DNA from: Akkermansiaceae bacterium
Lineage (GTDB): Bacteria; Verrucomicrobiota; Verrucomicrobiia; Verrucomicrobiales; Akkermansiaceae
DNA length: 64,000 nucleotides
Direction of reading: 5' to 3'
NCBI GenBank assembly: GCA_023301765.1
Contig: JALZUC010000001.1
Location: forward strand, 53,811-117,810
Part shown: positions 7,074 through 19,021 of the stretch, piece by piece
How positions within the stretch are numbered: position 1 is the first letter of the stretch
Layout: every line of letters starts with the position of its first letter
Program-made: the position numbers and the translations under genes
The notes under the pieces: model-generated
What the model was told of the DNA's origin: nothing
Databases searched by the model: none
What the model saw: the letters and a program-made list of their open reading frames with translations, nothing else

Positions 7074-9884
7074 TTAAAGTTTATCTTCAGCCGCCTTTTT
7101 TAGCGCCCCTGCCTTATCACGCTCTGGTGCTGCGCCGCGTGCCATATCAGGCTTACCTCCACCTTTACCCCCCGCTATAGGAGCCAGATCTTTGATCAGA
7201 TTTCCAGCACCGTGACCAGAGTCATTACCATCTTTCCCGCAGAGAGCCCCTAAGTGAAGTCGCTCGCCATCATCAACGATCAAGAATGCCGCGTGGCTAA
7301 AATGCACTTTTTTAAGCCCATTGAGCAGTTCCTGGAGTAAAGCCGCTGGCCCCTCCGTAGAAACTACAATATTACTAGTTAGATTTTGCTCAGCCAGCAT
7401 GGCATCTGCCATTTTTGCCGCGGCTCCGGCTTGCGCCTTTTTAAGTTTTTTCTCGGCAGAGATCCCCGCATCTCGCAGCTTACTAATATAGTTAAAAAAC
7501 TGCTTAAAGGTAGAGTTAATCTGATGAAAATCACCCCCCGCCACCAGCATTGCACTCATGATATGAGGAAATTCATGATACTCCACGGGCTCTACGCCAA
7601 TAGCCTCTAGTGCTGTATTCGCATTACTAAGCTTTGCTCGGAGCTCAGCCCCCTCAGCATCATTTTTCTCTACCTCCTCAGCCATCCAGTCCCACGCAGG
7701 GTCACCGCATACCGCCTCTATTCTGCGAATACCTGATGCGATAGCCCCTTCTGATTTAATTTTGAAAACACCAATCTCGCTAGTATTTCTTACGTGTGTC
7801 CCACCACAAAGCTCCATGGAATAACCATTTAACTCACCAGCTTCCCCACCAACCTGAACTACCCTAACAATATCACCATACTTATCACCAAAGAACTGCT
7901 GAATGTCCTTACGTCCTTGAATATCTAGGTGTGGCACCTCTCTCCATGAAACTGTATCAGACGCACTTATCCAGCCATTTACCTTCTCCTCAATAGCATC
8001 AATCTGAGCCTGTGACAGCGCACCTGCGTTAAAATCAAAGCGGAGGCGATGCCTACTCACCATGGAGCCTTGCTGTGAGGCATCCTCAGAAACTACCTCA
8101 TGCAGTGCTAAATGAAGTAAATGCGTGGCCGTGTGATGAGCCTCGATAGGACGGCGTCTCCCCACCTCTACACTTAAAGTCACCGTATCACCCACAATGA
8201 TATTTGCAGACACCTCCACAGCATGAGCACGGGCGTCACCTAACTGCTGCACAGCAGAAACACTAAACTCCCCGTCCTCATGAGTAAGCGTCCCCTGATC
8301 TCCCATCTGGCCACCCATCTCCACGTAAAAAGGTGTCTTATCCGTAATAATTAATAAATGCTCCGGCTGCTGATGAACCTCTAATACTTTAGCCTCAGTA
8401 ACATCCTCCTCAAATCCAGTAAACTCCGTGGTAACCTCCGTAGCAATATCTGCCGCACGGACCAGCTCACGAGTGCGGGCAGCACGCCCCTTTTCACGCT
8501 GTTCCTCCATGAGCTGTTGAAATTTCTCCATATCCACCCCCAGTCCACGCTCCTCACAGAGCAGCTGAGTAAGATCGATAGGGAAACCAAAGGTATCATA
8601 AAGCTGGAAGGCAAAGCTACCATCAAGCTCGTCACCAGAAGCTATTGCCTTTTCCTCAAACATAGACAACCCACGATCAAGAGTTTCATTAAAACTAGCC
8701 TCCTCACGCTGAAGGTTCTCCTTAATAGCAGCTGATCGCTCCGCTAACTCTGGAAAAACACAAGACATCTGATCTACCAGTGTATCCACTAGCTCAGGCA
8801 TAAATGGCTTATCACCTGAAAAACCCAGTGTGCGGCCATACCTAACGGCACGGCGTAGAATTCTACGCAGCACGTAGTTCCGTCCATTATTCCCTAATAA
8901 TATACCATCGGCTAAGGAAAAGGAAAGTGTCCGGATGTGATCCGCAATCACGCGAAAAGCGATCGCCTCTTTTACCTCTGGAGAGAGTGTTGACTTATCC
9001 GCCTCTACCGAATCAGGGTAGATATCATGATACGTCCTGCCACTCAGTTCTTCGAGTTTTCTAAAGATCGGCTGGAAGGCATCTGTAGCATAATTAGTTG
9101 GCTTTTTAGAAAAATCCTTAAAGCCGTCTGTGCCCTGGTAGATAGACACCGCACGCTCGAAGCCCATACCAGTATCCACATGTTTAGCTGGAAGATCACG
9201 GAAGGAACCGTCCGCCTCCGCATTATATTGAATAAACACAAGGTTCCAGATTTCAATACAGAGATCTGAGTCCATATTAACAAGTTTACCATCGGTATCA
9301 CCGTTAGGAGTTAGATCTACGTGAAGTTCAGAACATGGACCACATGGGCCGGTTTCTCCCATCATCCAGAAGTTATCTTTAACATTACCATTTACGATCT
9401 GGCGCTTGGGGTCTAACCCCTTTTTTTCAAAAAGAGCTGCCCAGAAATCATAAGCCTCTTGATCAAAATACCCCGGATCACCTTCAGCAGGCATATACAC
9501 AGTAGCGTAGAGACGGTCTGCAGGGAACCCCCAGCGCTCCACTACCAGCTCCCATGCCCACTCGATGGCCTCCTTTTTAAAATAATCCCCAAAAGACCAA
9601 TTACCCAACATCTCAAACATCGTGTGATGATAAGTATCATAGCCCACATCCTCGAGATCGTTATGCTTTCCTCCAGCACGGATACACTTCTGAGTATCTG
9701 TAGCACGCGGCGGTGAATAAGGTGCTTTTTCTGTACCTAAAAAATACGGCACAAACTGATTCATACCCGCATTGGTAAACAATAGCCCGGGGCTCTGCGG
9801 CATCAGTGAAGCAGAAGGAACAATGCTGTGTTGCTTTTCCTTAAAGAAGTCGAGAAAGCTTTGGCGTATTTCAGAAGCGGTCAT
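7074..9884 (-). CDS. alaS: Alanyl-tRNA synthetase
   Basis: AlaS charges tRNA-Ala with alanine and edits mischarged serine and glycine. The class II catalytic core opens with MTASEIRQSFLDFF and the SLMPQSPGLLFTNAGM block. The editing domain carries the zinc motifs HHTATH and, around residue 690, CGGTH. The C-terminal C-Ala/DHHA1-type segment has the typical glycine-rich GGKGGGKPDMA motif. At 936 residues it is somewhat longer than the roughly 875 of the E. coli enzyme. I prefer ATG 9884; a GTG two codons upstream at 9890 is possible. The SenB-like gene lies upstream on the same strand with a gap of about 50 bases. Confidence 0.97.
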   Translation of the reverse strand: MTASEIRQSFLDFFKEKQHSIVPSASLMPQSPGLLFTNAGMNQFVPYFLGTEKAPYSPPRATDTQKCIRAGGKHNDLEDVGYDTYHHTMFEMLGNWSFGDYFKKEAIEWAWELVVERWGFPADRLYATVYMPAEGDPGYFDQEAYDFWAALFEKKGLDPKRQIVNGNVKDNFWMMGETGPCGPCSELHVDLTPNGDTDGKLVNMDSDLCIEIWNLVFIQYNAEADGSFRDLPAKHVDTGMGFERAVSIYQGTDGFKDFSKKPTNYATDAFQPIFRKLEELSGRTYHDIYPDSVEADKSTLSPEVKEAIAFRVIADHIRTLSFSLADGILLGNNGRNYVLRRILRRAVRYGRTLGFSGDKPFMPELVDTLVDQMSCVFPELAERSAAIKENLQREEASFNETLDRGLSMFEEKAIASGDELDGSFAFQLYDTFGFPIDLTQLLCEERGLGVDMEKFQQLMEEQREKGRAARTRELVRAADIATEVTTEFTGFEEDVTEAKVLEVHQQPEHLLIITDKTPFYVEMGGQMGDQGTLTHEDGEFSVSAVQQLGDARAHAVEVSANIIVGDTVTLSVEVGRRRPIEAHHTATHLLHLALHEVVSEDASQQGSMVSRHRLRFDFNAGALSQAQIDAIEEKVNGWISASDTVSWREVPHLDIQGRKDIQQFFGDKYGDIVRVVQVGGEAGELNGYSMELCGGTHVRNTSEIGVFKIKSEGAIASGIRRIEAVCGDPAWDWMAEEVEKNDAEGAELRAKLSNANTALEAIGVEPVEYHEFPHIMSAMLVAGGDFHQINSTFKQFFNYISKLRDAGISAEKKLKKAQAGAAAKMADAMLAEQNLTSNIVVSTEGPAALLQELLNGLKKVHFSHAAFLIVDDGERLHLGALCGKDGNDSGHGAGNLIKDLAPIAGGKGGGKPDMARGAAPERDKAGALKKAAEDKL

Positions 9885-9936
9885 GAGCACGTGCTGATAA
9901 GGAAAGATTACCTCAGAGTAAAGCGCGGAGGTACTA

Positions 9937-10893
9937 TCACTTCATCATCTTCTCTACTAATCCCACCCATTCTGCCGCCTCACGCTGGTAACTAAACAGC
10001 TCTGCTCGCTCAGAAACTTGCTGTTTCAGCAACTTATAGAGCCCTTTTTCGGTAAAAACACGCCGCAATAACTTAGCTAAATCATCCACATCATCTGACG
10101 TAAAAAAACCAGCGTAATCCTGCCCTAGCATGCCTACATTACCATCTATCCTGCTAGCTATCACTGGCAGACCTATGGCCACAGCCTCACAGATAGCATT
10201 CGCACCGCCCTCCTCAGTGGACGTATTTAGCAGCACACTAGCACTCTGCATCCTAGCCAAGACCACCTCATGATCCTGCACCCCATGTAACCAAAAATTA
10301 TCATATTTATTTCCCATGTTCTCCAACGCCTCCTGATAGTTACCACCAGCACCATAAGCATGAAACTGGATCGCCTCACCAACAAGTTCACTCACCCCCC
10401 GCATCAATAAGTTTGGGTTTTTTTCATCACGAAAATTCCCCGCAATCACGACCTCCCTCTCATCAGTAGGGAGATGCTTCACAGTATCTGGAATTTTTAC
10501 ACTAGGATAGATCGCCTGAGTTTTTGCTAACAAAACATCAGGGATACGGTGAGCAAAACCATCATGAAGAGCTACAATAGCATCACTCCTGTGTAGTGCC
10601 CTGATAGTACTCGAGCATGAATCTTCCATCTCAGGGTGATTCACATCTGTGCCAGTAAGTAATGCCACTACAGCGCTAGCTGGCTGCCTCTCGCAAAAGG
10701 CAAAAATCTCCTCAGCGCTCTTACGGGCATTCAGTGCGATCAGGCACTGTGCCTCCAGGGGAAAGTCCCCACGCTCATGGATAGCTACTCTCAGCCCCTC
10801 CGCGGTCAGCATATTTTTCATCCGTAGAGCTGTAACAGCATTCCCCTGACTCTTCTGGCGCGGATACGGTGAGTGAATTAAAACATCATACAT
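9937..10893 (-). CDS. SenB-like glycosyltransferase (TIGR04348 type)
   Basis: This is a GT4-type glycosyltransferase of about 318 residues. Its signatures match the selenosugar synthase SenB / TIGR04348 group as I remember it: GNAVTALRM near the N-terminus, LIALNARKSA, LLTGTDV, then EEGGANAICEAV, PVIASRIDGNVGMLG and YAGFF in the donor-binding half. Characterised SenB joins a selenophosphate-derived selenium to a UDP-sugar for selenoneine synthesis, together with SenA (ergothioneine-synthase-like) and a SelD-like protein. Neither partner is seen here; the neighbours are alaS and a beta-helix protein. I chose ATG 10893 (MYDVLIHSPYP) because the family begins there; the frame stays open to 10962. 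The family call is good, but the selenium function is not established. Confidence 0.7.
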   Translation of the reverse strand: MYDVLIHSPYPRQKSQGNAVTALRMKNMLTAEGLRVAIHERGDFPLEAQCLIALNARKSAEEIFAFCERQPASAVVALLTGTDVNHPEMEDSCSSTIRALHRSDAIVALHDGFAHRIPDVLLAKTQAIYPSVKIPDTVKHLPTDEREVVIAGNFRDEKNPNLLMRGVSELVGEAIQFHAYGAGGNYQEALENMGNKYDNFWLHGVQDHEVVLARMQSASVLLNTSTEEGGANAICEAVAIGLPVIASRIDGNVGMLGQDYAGFFTSDDVDDLAKLLRRVFTEKGLYKLLKQQVSERAELFSYQREAAEWVGLVEKMMK

Positions 10894-11063
10894 ATAGATG
10901 TATTCCATCCTAGTAGCCACTGCCAAATCCGCAAGCGGCATCATCAAATAACTAACCATCACATACTCACCATAAATTCATAATAGTATCAAAAGACTGA
11001 AATTAATTATCATATAGCCTCGTAAAATGACCCACCTACTGAATCATACCCCCTTCCCTGCCC

Positions 11064-13286
11064 ATGGCTATTTACCATTCATCAAGTCTCACCACACTTC
11101 TCACTGGTATTAAGTGCACTCTCATCGGGTTCACTCTCATGGCTAGCAGCCACATCTCTGCAGCGGATGCTACACCAGAGGCTCACTTCTTCATTTCCCC
11201 CGCCGGCTCAGATCAATGGTCTGGCAAACTCCCCGAAGCAAATGCTAACAAAACCGATGGCCCATTTGCCACTCTTGAGAGAGCCCGTGATATCGTCAGA
11301 ATAAAGAATAAAGAAAACAAAGGTAACACCCTAGTTAGCATCCGAGGAGGCACCTACCAGCTCAGTAAAACTGTCGTCTTCGGACTCCAAGACTCAGGAA
11401 CCAAAACCTCATCCATCACATACGCAGCATACCCTGGGGAAAAACCTATTTTTAGCGGTGGAGTCACTATCAAAGGACTAAAAAAACTCAACGGCGGGCT
11501 GACGGGCCTCCCCAAGATCGCACACGGTAAAATCTGGGAAGCTAATGTAAACAATCGCTTCCTCACCCTCTTTGATAATCAAGGCATCTTACCGCGGGCG
11601 CGCTCCGCTGGCTTTTTCTCACAAAAAGGCAGTAACCGAGATCAACTAGTATTCCCAGCTGGCGCATTAAAGAACTGGGCTAATATAGAAGATGTAGAAA
11701 TCGTCGTACGCCCACATCACGCATGGATTCTCAATATACTTCCGCTCACTTCAGTGAATGAGAAAAAACGTATCGCACACACCGCCACCCATGCTACCTA
11801 CATGATGGAGCCTCTCCAATTTCTCAAAACCACTGAGCACGTCTGGGTAGAAAATACCCTTGAAGGACTTGATCAACCAGGCGAATGGGTAATAAACACT
11901 CAAACCAAAAAACTCTACATCTGGCCACGATCTGACTCACCTATCATCGCCCCACGCCTCCGCGAACTTATCCGCGTAGAAGGTAAAGTAGATATCGAAG
12001 GCCCCTCAGACACCCCAGTTACAAACCTTCATTTTCAGGGACTAACCTTCCAGCACGGCGAGCGCTACCAGCTAGATAAATCTGACGCCGGCCTACAGCA
12101 CGACTGGGATATGATGGATAAAGATAACGCCCTTATCCGCCTTCGCAGCACGGAGAACTGCAGTATATCAGAATGCCACTTCCTTCACAGCGGCAGTGGA
12201 GCCATTCGTGTAGATCTACACGGTATACAAAATCAAATTACCAGCAATCACATCGAGCACATGGGCGGCGGTGGCATCCTTCTCTGTGGCTACGGCCCGG
12301 GCACCAAAGACGTAAATAAAAACAATCTAGTCTACAATAATCACATCCACCATATCGGAGAAATCTACTGGCACTCCCCCGGTATATTCCTCTGGCAGAG
12401 TGGTGAGAACCGTGTAGCCAATAACCTAGTACACCACACACCATACACATCCATTATCATTTCCGGATGCATGCCCCAGTTTTTCAGAAAACGAGGACGT
12501 GAGCTTGGCCGTTCCATACGCCGTCATGAAGTAGGTAAACTCCCTAAGGACCCCAGCCCAGAATCCATCCACCACTTCCTACACTCTCACGATAACCTGA
12601 TCGAATATAACGAAATCCATAACGCCATGGAAAAATTAGGTGACGGGAATGCCATATATATACGTGGGGCTGGTGCTAATAACATCATCCGCCGCAACTA
12701 CATCCACCACCTGATAACCCCCATGATTATGCAGTGCGCTATCCGGACAGATGGAGGGCAAAGAGATACACTCATCGCAGAGAACCTCATCTATAAATGC
12801 ACATCCCAAGGCATTATGCTAAAGCTCAATACCCGCGTAGAGAATAACATCATCGCAGATGTCATCTCACCACCACGCGGCTACTACCTCTCAGTACGTG
12901 AAGGCCCACTCACAGGCGCTACAATCAAACGGAACATCTTCTACTCCTCAGACGAAGCCACCGATTTTATCAATGAGCTTGCTCCTAGAAAAAAAGACCC
13001 CTCAGAGGACAGGCGAGGCAGAACAATCGCCCGAGTAAAAGACGCAGACACTGACTACAATATCTATTTTAGTAAAACAAACCCCTCACAAGGAGACCTA
13101 ATGCTCACCAAACAAAGACTCGATGGTGTAGATGAGAACAGCCAAGCTACAGACCCCCTATTCATAGACCCAGAAAATGGCGATTTCAGACTAGCCCCTA
13201 ACTCCCCTGCTCATAAAATGGGTATTATCCCCATAGACCTCTCCAAGATAGGTTTACGCCCGCCCGCTACAGCAGATCATGAATAA
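11064..13286 (+). CDS. Secreted right-handed parallel beta-helix protein
   Basis: This is a 740-residue exported protein. A signal peptide of about 34 residues (hydrophobic TLIGFTLMA, cleavage near ISAADA) precedes a conserved opening module, FFISPAGSDQWSGKL then DGPFATLERARD. That module is typical of secreted right-handed beta-helix enzymes and adhesins that bind or cleave polysaccharides. The middle and C-terminal parts are rich in asparagine ladders and short repeats such as NNHIHHIGE, NLVHHTPYTS and NYIHHL, as expected for pectate-lyase-like coils. No specific glycosidase or lyase active site can be assigned. Related genes are common in polysaccharide-degrading Verrucomicrobia. It has no obvious operon partner. 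Confidence 0.8.
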   Translation: MAIYHSSSLTTLLTGIKCTLIGFTLMASSHISAADATPEAHFFISPAGSDQWSGKLPEANANKTDGPFATLERARDIVRIKNKENKGNTLVSIRGGTYQLSKTVVFGLQDSGTKTSSITYAAYPGEKPIFSGGVTIKGLKKLNGGLTGLPKIAHGKIWEANVNNRFLTLFDNQGILPRARSAGFFSQKGSNRDQLVFPAGALKNWANIEDVEIVVRPHHAWILNILPLTSVNEKKRIAHTATHATYMMEPLQFLKTTEHVWVENTLEGLDQPGEWVINTQTKKLYIWPRSDSPIIAPRLRELIRVEGKVDIEGPSDTPVTNLHFQGLTFQHGERYQLDKSDAGLQHDWDMMDKDNALIRLRSTENCSISECHFLHSGSGAIRVDLHGIQNQITSNHIEHMGGGGILLCGYGPGTKDVNKNNLVYNNHIHHIGEIYWHSPGIFLWQSGENRVANNLVHHTPYTSIIISGCMPQFFRKRGRELGRSIRRHEVGKLPKDPSPESIHHFLHSHDNLIEYNEIHNAMEKLGDGNAIYIRGAGANNIIRRNYIHHLITPMIMQCAIRTDGGQRDTLIAENLIYKCTSQGIMLKLNTRVENNIIADVISPPRGYYLSVREGPLTGATIKRNIFYSSDEATDFINELAPRKKDPSEDRRGRTIARVKDADTDYNIYFSKTNPSQGDLMLTKQRLDGVDENSQATDPLFIDPENGDFRLAPNSPAHKMGIIPIDLSKIGLRPPATADHE

Positions 13287-13314
13287 CATTGACCTTACAG
13301 CCGTCAGCTTTTAA

Positions 13315-15543
<2,229 letters not shown>

Positions 15544-15571
15544 GACACAGGCCTTATAAATCAACCAAAAT

Positions 15572-15611
15572 AAAACCCGCCTACCTGCTAAACAGGTAGG
15601 CGGGTTTTTTT
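15572..15611. terminator. Bidirectional intrinsic terminator, icd/amtB
   Basis: A perfect 16-bp stem (AAAACCCGCCTACCTG with its complement) closes on a 5-base loop and is followed by a run of T; on the other strand the A-rich left side also gives a T run. It lies between the convergent icd and amtB stops and can serve both. Confidence 0.93.
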
Positions 15612-15630
15612 AGACTAATTTATAAACCCT

Positions 15631-16968
15631 CTAATCCTCTTCGTTAGTTACAAAGTCTGGATATGCATTCGCGGAGTGCTCAGCGAAATCTAAGCCTAAG
15701 TCCTGAGCCTCGTCAGAAGCACGTAACCCTACAGTCTTATCAATAATCATGAAGACCACCCAGATTACAGCAAAGGCCGTTACTGGCACAACAAAGGCTC
15801 CAATAGCCTGAACCCCTAGATTTACAAAAGGTTCACTTTCATGGAATAGGCTAACGCAAAGTGAGCCAAAAATACCGCAAAATAAGTGCACAGGCACGGC
15901 TCCTACAGCATCATCTATTTTCATTTTTAAAATTACCTTCTGACCAAGAATAACAATCGTTCCAGCCAGAATCCCGATAACTATTGCTGCCCAAGGCTCC
16001 ACGACATTACAACAAGCTGTGATAGAAACTAGGCCACCCAGTGATCCATTAATTGCTGATTCAGGATCTGCCCAACCTTTGAATATCCAGTGGGAAAACA
16101 TTCCTGAGATAAGCCCTCCAGCACCCGCTAACATAGTATTCACACCTATGCGGCCAAGTTCGCCTCCAGCGAAAAGTTGAGACCCACAGTTAAATCCAAA
16201 CCAACCAAAAAAGAGTAAAAACATACCCAAAGAGCCTAAAGGAATATTATGACCCGCATAAATTCTCTCTGTCCCATCCTCCAAGAACCGACCTCTACGC
16301 GGCCCAATTACCAGAATACCAGCTAGCGCAAATGCTCCACCCATAGCGTGAACCACCGTAGAGCCAGCAAAATCTTGAAAACCTAGCTGAGCAAGCCAAC
16401 CAGCCCCTTCACCAAAACCAAATGGGCTAGCTCCTCCACCCCAGACCCAATGCCCCAATACAGGGTAAACGAATGCACAAGCTAGCGTAGCGTAGATAAG
16501 GTAACCAGGGAAGTAAGTCCTCTCAGCCATAGCTCCGGAGGAAATAGTTACCGTGGTTGCTGCGAACATTAGCTGAAACAGAAAAAATGACCAGATGGCA
16601 GCTGAGCCAGAGAAATCACCACTAAAGCCAAAGTTACCGAGACCTACAATACCTCCTTGAGACCACCCAAACATTAAACTAAAGCCGACAATAAAAAAAC
16701 CAATAGCACCTGCTGACATGTCACAGGCATTTTTCATAATAATATTAATCGCATTTTTGGAACGCGAGAAACCCATCTCTAACAAACAAAAACCAGGCTG
16801 CATGAGAAAAACCATGGCTGCCGCAATAAAAATAAAGACATAATCCGCCTTGTCGAAGCCTACTGATTCATCTGTTGCAGTATTGATTATTTCTGTTTCT
16901 TGACCATGTGCCATGGACGGGAGAGCGAAACAAAGAAGGGCCAATAAAAGAGAGTAATTTTTTTTCAC
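15631..16968 (-). CDS. amtB: Ammonium transporter AmtB
   Basis: AmtB is the trimeric inner-membrane channel for ammonium/ammonia. The 445-residue protein has an N-terminal signal peptide (LLLALLCFALPSMAHG) and eleven expected membrane helices. The pore twin-histidine positions are visible in FAGSTVVHAMGG and AVPVHLFCGIFG. The start is GTG 16968. A gene for its usual regulator GlnK is absent; instead the gene follows the second roadblock-like gene by 59 bases on the same strand, so the two may share a transcript. It ends at the bidirectional terminator at 15572-15611. Confidence 0.96.
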   Translation of the reverse strand: MKKNYSLLLALLCFALPSMAHGQETEIINTATDESVGFDKADYVFIFIAAAMVFLMQPGFCLLEMGFSRSKNAINIIMKNACDMSAGAIGFFIVGFSLMFGWSQGGIVGLGNFGFSGDFSGSAAIWSFFLFQLMFAATTVTISSGAMAERTYFPGYLIYATLACAFVYPVLGHWVWGGGASPFGFGEGAGWLAQLGFQDFAGSTVVHAMGGAFALAGILVIGPRRGRFLEDGTERIYAGHNIPLGSLGMFLLFFGWFGFNCGSQLFAGGELGRIGVNTMLAGAGGLISGMFSHWIFKGWADPESAINGSLGGLVSITACCNVVEPWAAIVIGILAGTIVILGQKVILKMKIDDAVGAVPVHLFCGIFGSLCVSLFHESEPFVNLGVQAIGAFVVPVTAFAVIWVVFMIIDKTVGLRASDEAQDLGLDFAEHSANAYPDFVTNEED

Positions 16969-17027
16969 AATAAATTAAAAGGATAGGGTGTAAGAGTAAA
17001 TAGATTAAGGAGTGGAAATGCGTAAGT

Positions 17028-17720
17028 TTAAATATCATACTGCTTCACCATGATTTTATATTCATTGGCAATGAGTTTACGCCGGCTGGCATTAGGGATT
17101 TTATTTACCACTTTTAGACCAATGGCATTAGCCTTATCAAAAGAGACAACTTCCTGCTCCGCTAGAATACCAAACTCCACACTAGCCGCAGTAATCATCT
17201 TGTTAGCTACCCCACTGGGTGCAACACGTTTAATGAGTAGCAGTAGGGAGTTTCGAAATTCTTGCCAGTCAATCACTGAACCATCTTCCACCTCTTCCAC
17301 CTCTTTCACTGGCTCTGCCTTAGCTGGCTCTGCCTTTACTATTGCCGGCAGTTCCTGGGTTTGTGGTGATAAAGTGTTAGTGCTAGAAGCTGGCGCACTA
17401 TGTCTCATTCCAATCTGAGACTTAACACTTGAGTATGTTTCAGTAACTGAATAACCGGGGGTTATCTGTAATAAAAAAGTAACCTCCTTCTGAATAATTG
17501 CCTGTAAGAGATAATTATCTGTTTTTAAAACAAAACCTAATATCTCTCGTGATACCCCCTCCAGACCTGAACGGATACTAGTTAGCGAAGCTCCAATCTT
17601 CACAAGCGCCTCTTCATTAAGAGCCAGTTGATTTACGACTAAATTACCAAGATCATTAAAAATGGCAATACCCTCAACGCCCTCGTTCTCGTAAATTATA
17701 TCAACAATTTCTTTATACAT
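17028..17720 (-). CDS. Roadblock/LC7-like protein with C-terminal extension (cassette copy 2)
   Basis: Residues 1-105 of this 230-residue protein have a roadblock/LC7 pattern: an initial helix, VEGIAIFNDLGNLVV, a long helix, then strands (GFVLKTDNYLLQAII, VTFLLQITPG) and a final helix. A proline/glutamate/lysine-rich linker at about 112-150 follows (repeats such as KAEPAKAEPVKE). A helical C-terminal domain of about 80 residues then begins at DWQEFRNSLLLLIKRVAP. The first cassette's counterpart lacks this C-terminal domain and carries an N-terminal extension instead. It lies 35 bases after the small cassette gene and 59 bases before amtB. A regulatory or scaffold role is inferred; the interaction partner is unknown. 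Confidence 0.62.
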   Translation of the reverse strand: MYKEIVDIIYENEGVEGIAIFNDLGNLVVNQLALNEEALVKIGASLTSIRSGLEGVSREILGFVLKTDNYLLQAIIQKEVTFLLQITPGYSVTETYSSVKSQIGMRHSAPASSTNTLSPQTQELPAIVKAEPAKAEPVKEVEEVEDGSVIDWQEFRNSLLLLIKRVAPSGVANKMITAASVEFGILAEQEVVSFDKANAIGLKVVNKIPNASRRKLIANEYKIMVKQYDI

Positions 17721-17755
17721 AAAAAGTCTGTAATCTATGGTGATTGTAAATCGAA

Positions 17756-18055
17756 TTACTCCGTCTCAGAGAGTTGCTCCAGTAGTTTATCATAAGAGCA
17801 GCCGCCACCTTCAGAGATACTACCTTCTCCTTGGGCTATTTTACCTAATTCTGATCTATCGATACGGCACGCCAGAGACCATTGTGTTTCATGCGAGATA
17901 AAGGTTAAGCTCCCATCATCTGATAAAGCTTCTCTAGCGGGCTGTAGCGCTAGATGAAAGTATTCCAGATTTTGGCTAATAAAATCATAAGTTTCCTGCA
18001 TGCAGTCACTCACTATTGTGCCTCTCTGAATCTTAAAATAAGTTTGGTTTGCCAT
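17756..18055 (-). CDS. Small protein of phosphoesterase/roadblock cassette, copy 2
   Basis: This 99-residue protein is a distant paralogue of the 94-residue protein at 759-1043. Shared features are a helix with YF and A (NLEYFHLALQPARE), the DDGSLTFISHE turn-strand element, and an acidic C-terminus. It has no membrane segment, and its two cysteines (in VSDCMQ and GGGCSY) do not form a metal-binding pair. The gene lies 34 bases after the phosphoesterase and 35 before the roadblock gene, the same order as in copy 1. I know no named family for it. Confidence 0.58.
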   Translation of the reverse strand: MANQTYFKIQRGTIVSDCMQETYDFISQNLEYFHLALQPAREALSDDGSLTFISHETQWSLACRIDRSELGKIAQGEGSISEGGGCSYDKLLEQLSETE

Positions 18056-18089
18056 ATAGATTGGTTATTATTGTTGTTTTTTACACTTA

Positions 18090-18815
18090 TTAAGCCGCCT
18101 CTATAAGTCTAGTCGCTAGCTTTGAAGGTAGCCCAGCTGTCTCTATCCCCCTCATTACAGATCGCACATCATACTCTACTCTTCTAAAGCTGATAGTTCT
18201 CTCAATACGGTTATATATGACATAGCTAGCCTTAGCATTTCCATCTCTAGGCTGCCCGACTGACCCTACGTTGATAAGGTATTTCCTATCAGTTTCAATT
18301 TTTATCTCACTAGCCTTAACTGCAGTTGCTGAACGATCACTATACTCATAGCATACTGGCCTGTGTGTATGACCAAAAAAGCAGATTGGTGCAGACTGAG
18401 ATTTCAGCGCCAGCCCAGCATCAAATTTATTAGTCACATATTCCCATTGGCCAGGCTCATTAAGTGAAGCATGTACTAATATGTTTCGTCCTAGTCTTCT
18501 CTGCAGTGGAAGACTAGATAGCCACTGTTTCTGTCCGCTGCTAAGGCTGCTTCGAGTCCATTCAAGTGATTTTCTAGCAAGTTCATTCAAATTATCCAGA
18601 GACCTTACATTAGATGAGTCTTCGTCATGATTCCCTCTGACACAGACACATTTGATATCCTGAATTTTAGCGATACATTCAGAAGGATTAGGGCCATAAC
18701 CTACAATATCCCCTAGGCATGCAAAATTATTTACCCCATGCTCCCTTGCATCATCAAGCACAGCATTAAGCGCAGCTAAATTCGCATGGATATCTGAAAA
18801 AATTGCAGTTTTCAC
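18090..18815 (-). CDS. Calcineurin-like metallophosphoesterase, copy 2
   Basis: This is the paralogue of the phosphoesterase at 1063-1812, about 241 residues from GTG 18815. The motifs are SDIHANL, CLGDIVGYGPNPSEC, VRGNHDE, ILVHASL and CFFGHTHRP, so all expected metal ligands are kept. I chose GTG 18815 because the product then begins VKTAIFSDIH, in register with copy 1; the frame is open to 18884. The upstream gap holds a wide inverted pair, ACGTAAC/GTTACGT, at 18839-18896. It leads the second cassette, which may continue into amtB. The substrate is unknown. Confidence 0.85.
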   Translation of the reverse strand: MKTAIFSDIHANLAALNAVLDDAREHGVNNFACLGDIVGYGPNPSECIAKIQDIKCVCVRGNHDEDSSNVRSLDNLNELARKSLEWTRSSLSSGQKQWLSSLPLQRRLGRNILVHASLNEPGQWEYVTNKFDAGLALKSQSAPICFFGHTHRPVCYEYSDRSATAVKASEIKIETDRKYLINVGSVGQPRDGNAKASYVIYNRIERTISFRRVEYDVRSVMRGIETAGLPSKLATRLIEAA

Positions 18816-19021
18816 CGTAGTGTAGAGGGTAGGATTTAACGTAACTAACTTGATATAAGCATATAAAAGGCTATTTAACATCAAAATATGTTACGTGCGG
18901 GACTTCTAATAGAGCTTCCAAATAAGTCTAGTTATATTTTAACATCACAGAAAAAAATAGGGAAACCTAAGGAAATCTACGCTTAATTTGCTATTTTTAT
19001 TATTTTTATCAAGCTGCAGGC

